Assembly (NCBI GenBank): GCA_034112345.1
Contig: JAWUVN010000078.1
Coordinates: forward strand, 1 to 7,853
Source: Bermanella sp034112345
GTDB taxonomy: Bacteria; Pseudomonadota; Gammaproteobacteria; Pseudomonadales; Oceanobacteraceae
Direction: 5' to 3'
DNA: 7,853 bases
The notes beneath the pieces were generated by a model. That model searched no databases. It saw only the letters and a list, made by a program, of their open reading frames with translations, and was not told the origin of the DNA. Position 1 is the first letter of the stretch, and the number at the start of each line of letters is the position of its first letter. The position numbers were made by a program, and so were the translations under genes. Positions 6,630 through 7,853 of the stretch are shown here, one piece after another.

Positions 6630-7517
6630 ATGGATAAGGTTACACAATCGTTAATCGAATTACTCAATGTAGAGCTTCTGCACCGTGGGCCCCAAACGTA
6701 TTTATATCGTGGGCAGTGCGAAGATCTAGGGTTTAAAAATTTATTTGGGGGGCAGATATTAGGTCAATCTCTGAATGCCGTGATGCAGGCGGCGCCTGAA
6801 GGTTATTTACCGCATTCCATGCACGCTTATTTTCTTTTACCGGGTAAGTCCAGTGGTCACGTTGACTACAAGGTTGAAATCTTAAGGCAGGGGCGAAGTT
6901 TTGCTTCATTGCGTGTAGACGCCATTCAAGAAGGCAAAATAATACTGACGCAAAATACCAGCCTGCAAAAGCCCGAAAACGGATTAGAGCATCAAGCCCC
7001 AATGCCTGATGCCAAAGGCCCCGATGGCTTGATGAGCCAGCTAGAAATTACTCGTAAATTCAAAGATATGATCCCAGAAGGGATTCGCGATAAATTTACC
7101 GAAGACAAGCCATTAGAAACCCGACCAGTAGACCCGATTAATATTTTTAAACCGGACAAGCGCAGCCCAGAAAAAGATGTGTGGTTTAAGTCAGTAGGGG
7201 ATTGGACCGATCAATCAGTGGCGCTGCAATATGCATTATTGGCTTACAGCTCTGACTTTCATTTGTTGGCAACAGCATTGAATCCACACGGCTTATCATT
7301 TGCCAGCAAAGGCATGCAGAGGGCCAGTTTAGATCATGCAATCTGGTTCCACCATAAACCTCGTTTGGATGACTGGATGCTGTATAGCATGCATAGCCCA
7401 GCTTCTAGCGGTGGCAGAGGCTTAAATATTGGCCACATATATCATCACGACGGACAGTTGATGATGAGTGTTGCGCAAGAAGGCTTAATTCGTGTTCGCC
7501 CAGAGGTAAAATCATAA
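6630..7517 (+). CDS. tesB: Acyl-CoA thioesterase II (TesB)
   Basis: This cytoplasmic double-hotdog thioesterase hydrolyses medium- to long-chain acyl-CoA to free fatty acid and CoA. It is 295 residues against 286 in E. coli. The first hotdog carries FGGQILGQSLNAVMQA (from 39) and HSMHAYFLLPG (62-72), followed by RQGRSFASLRVDAIQ. The second carries ALLAYSSDFHLLATAL (202-217), RASLDHAIWFH (231-241) and AQEGLIRVR (282-290). The E. coli catalytic residues D204, T228 and Q278 correspond to D209, S233 and Q283, a constant offset of five, so the site is intact with Ser replacing Thr, a conservative change. The ATG at 6630 follows TAAGG with seven bases of spacing, a good ribosome site. It is divergent from trmA and is followed after one base by another thioesterase. 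I found no convincing promoter boxes of its own. Confidence 0.96.
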   Translation: MDKVTQSLIELLNVELLHRGPQTYLYRGQCEDLGFKNLFGGQILGQSLNAVMQAAPEGYLPHSMHAYFLLPGKSSGHVDYKVEILRQGRSFASLRVDAIQEGKIILTQNTSLQKPENGLEHQAPMPDAKGPDGLMSQLEITRKFKDMIPEGIRDKFTEDKPLETRPVDPINIFKPDKRSPEKDVWFKSVGDWTDQSVALQYALLAYSSDFHLLATALNPHGLSFASKGMQRASLDHAIWFHHKPRLDDWMLYSMHSPASSGGRGLNIGHIYHHDGQLMMSVAQEGLIRVRPEVKS

Positions 7518-7518
7518 T

Positions 7519-7853
7519 ATGAATTTATACCTTCGGTTAATTCGTATTTTGTTACGCCAGTTCTGGGCAAAAGGTTTAGACAACCCATTAAATCGTCGAT
7601 TTATTTTTTTTCGAGTCTGGCCTCATGACTGCGATTTTAATCTGCATCTAACAAATTCTCGTTATTTGGCGTTCATGGATTTATGCCGAATGGATTTAAT
7701 GAGGGGTTTGGGCATGACCCGAAACATCATGAAAAACAAATGGAAGTTTGTGGTGAACGCCCAAGAAATCACTTATATCAAAGAAATGCCGCCGTTAAGT
7801 CGATTTAGAATCAGCAGTCAAATACTGGGGTGGGACGAAAAATATTTCTATGT
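7519..7853 (+). CDS. Hotdog-fold thioesterase, 4HBT/FadM-like (3' end beyond window)
   Basis: The ATG at 7519 begins one base after the tesB stop, and an AGAGG inside the end of tesB (7502-7506) can serve as its ribosome site, so translational coupling to tesB is likely. The 111 visible codons open with an amphipathic basic helix (residues 2-15). The 4-hydroxybenzoyl-CoA thioesterase pattern follows: RVWPHDCDFNLHLTNSRYL (32-50), matching the family's D-x-D-x3-H-x2-N-x2-Y arrangement, with Asp37 or Asp39 the likely acidic catalytic residue, then the long hotdog helix (FMDLCRMDLMRGLG) and the first strands (KWKFVVNAQEITYIKEMPP). This resembles the single-hotdog thioesterases annotated as 4HBT_2, FadM-like or THEM6-like. 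It probably hydrolyses an acyl-CoA; the chain preference cannot be read from the sequence. The C-terminus is missing because the window ends. Confidence 0.85.
   Translation, partial: MNLYLRLIRILLRQFWAKGLDNPLNRRFIFFRVWPHDCDFNLHLTNSRYLAFMDLCRMDLMRGLGMTRNIMKNKWKFVVNAQEITYIKEMPPLSRFRISSQILGWDEKYFY

Noticed and set aside
6733..7002. Minus-strand open frame opposite tesB
   Set aside because: It is antisense to the first TesB hotdog domain; the sense frame is clearly the coding one.

Overview
This window looks like ordinary chromosome from a moderately AT-rich gammaproteobacterium. HrpB, TrmA and TesB all have their closest familiar counterparts in that class, and a secreted zincin-type protease with tandem fatty-acyl thioesterases would suit a marine heterotroph of the Oceanospirillales/Alteromonadales kind. 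That placement is inferred from gene content and style, not from a database match. I see no phage, insertion sequence, CRISPR array, tRNA or rRNA.

Layout. Positions 1-4280 hold three minus-strand genes. Read in the direction of transcription they are hrpB (4280-1752, DExH helicase), a 154-residue membrane-anchored protein of unknown function (1639-1175), and a secreted HExxH metalloprotease (1010 to beyond the left edge). The gaps of 112 and 164 bases do not look like a tight operon. The leader of the protease gene carries two overlapping inverted repeats. A 278-base divergent gap then leads to a tiny lysine-rich plus-strand gene (4568-4759). This converges on a 94-codon minus-strand gene of unknown function with a GTG start (5061-4777). 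A 285-base gap with a likely intrinsic terminator separates that gene from trmA (6432-5347, minus), the tRNA m5U54 methyltransferase. trmA diverges from tesB (6630-7517, plus), which is followed one base later by a second hotdog-fold thioesterase that runs off the right edge.

How the genes work together. The clearest functional unit is tesB plus the second thioesterase, probably co-transcribed acyl-CoA hydrolases. trmA stands alone behind a strong promoter whose -10 and discriminator resemble an rRNA P1 promoter. This fits what is known of stringent and growth-rate control of trmA in E. coli and is the most informative regulatory signal here. The other neighbours show no obvious shared pathway.

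I did not find a convincing new multi-gene system. The items most worth a second look are the trmA promoter, the protease with an inserted EF-hand-like loop and its membrane-anchored neighbour, the overlapping dyads in the protease leader, and a possibly leaderless hrpB.
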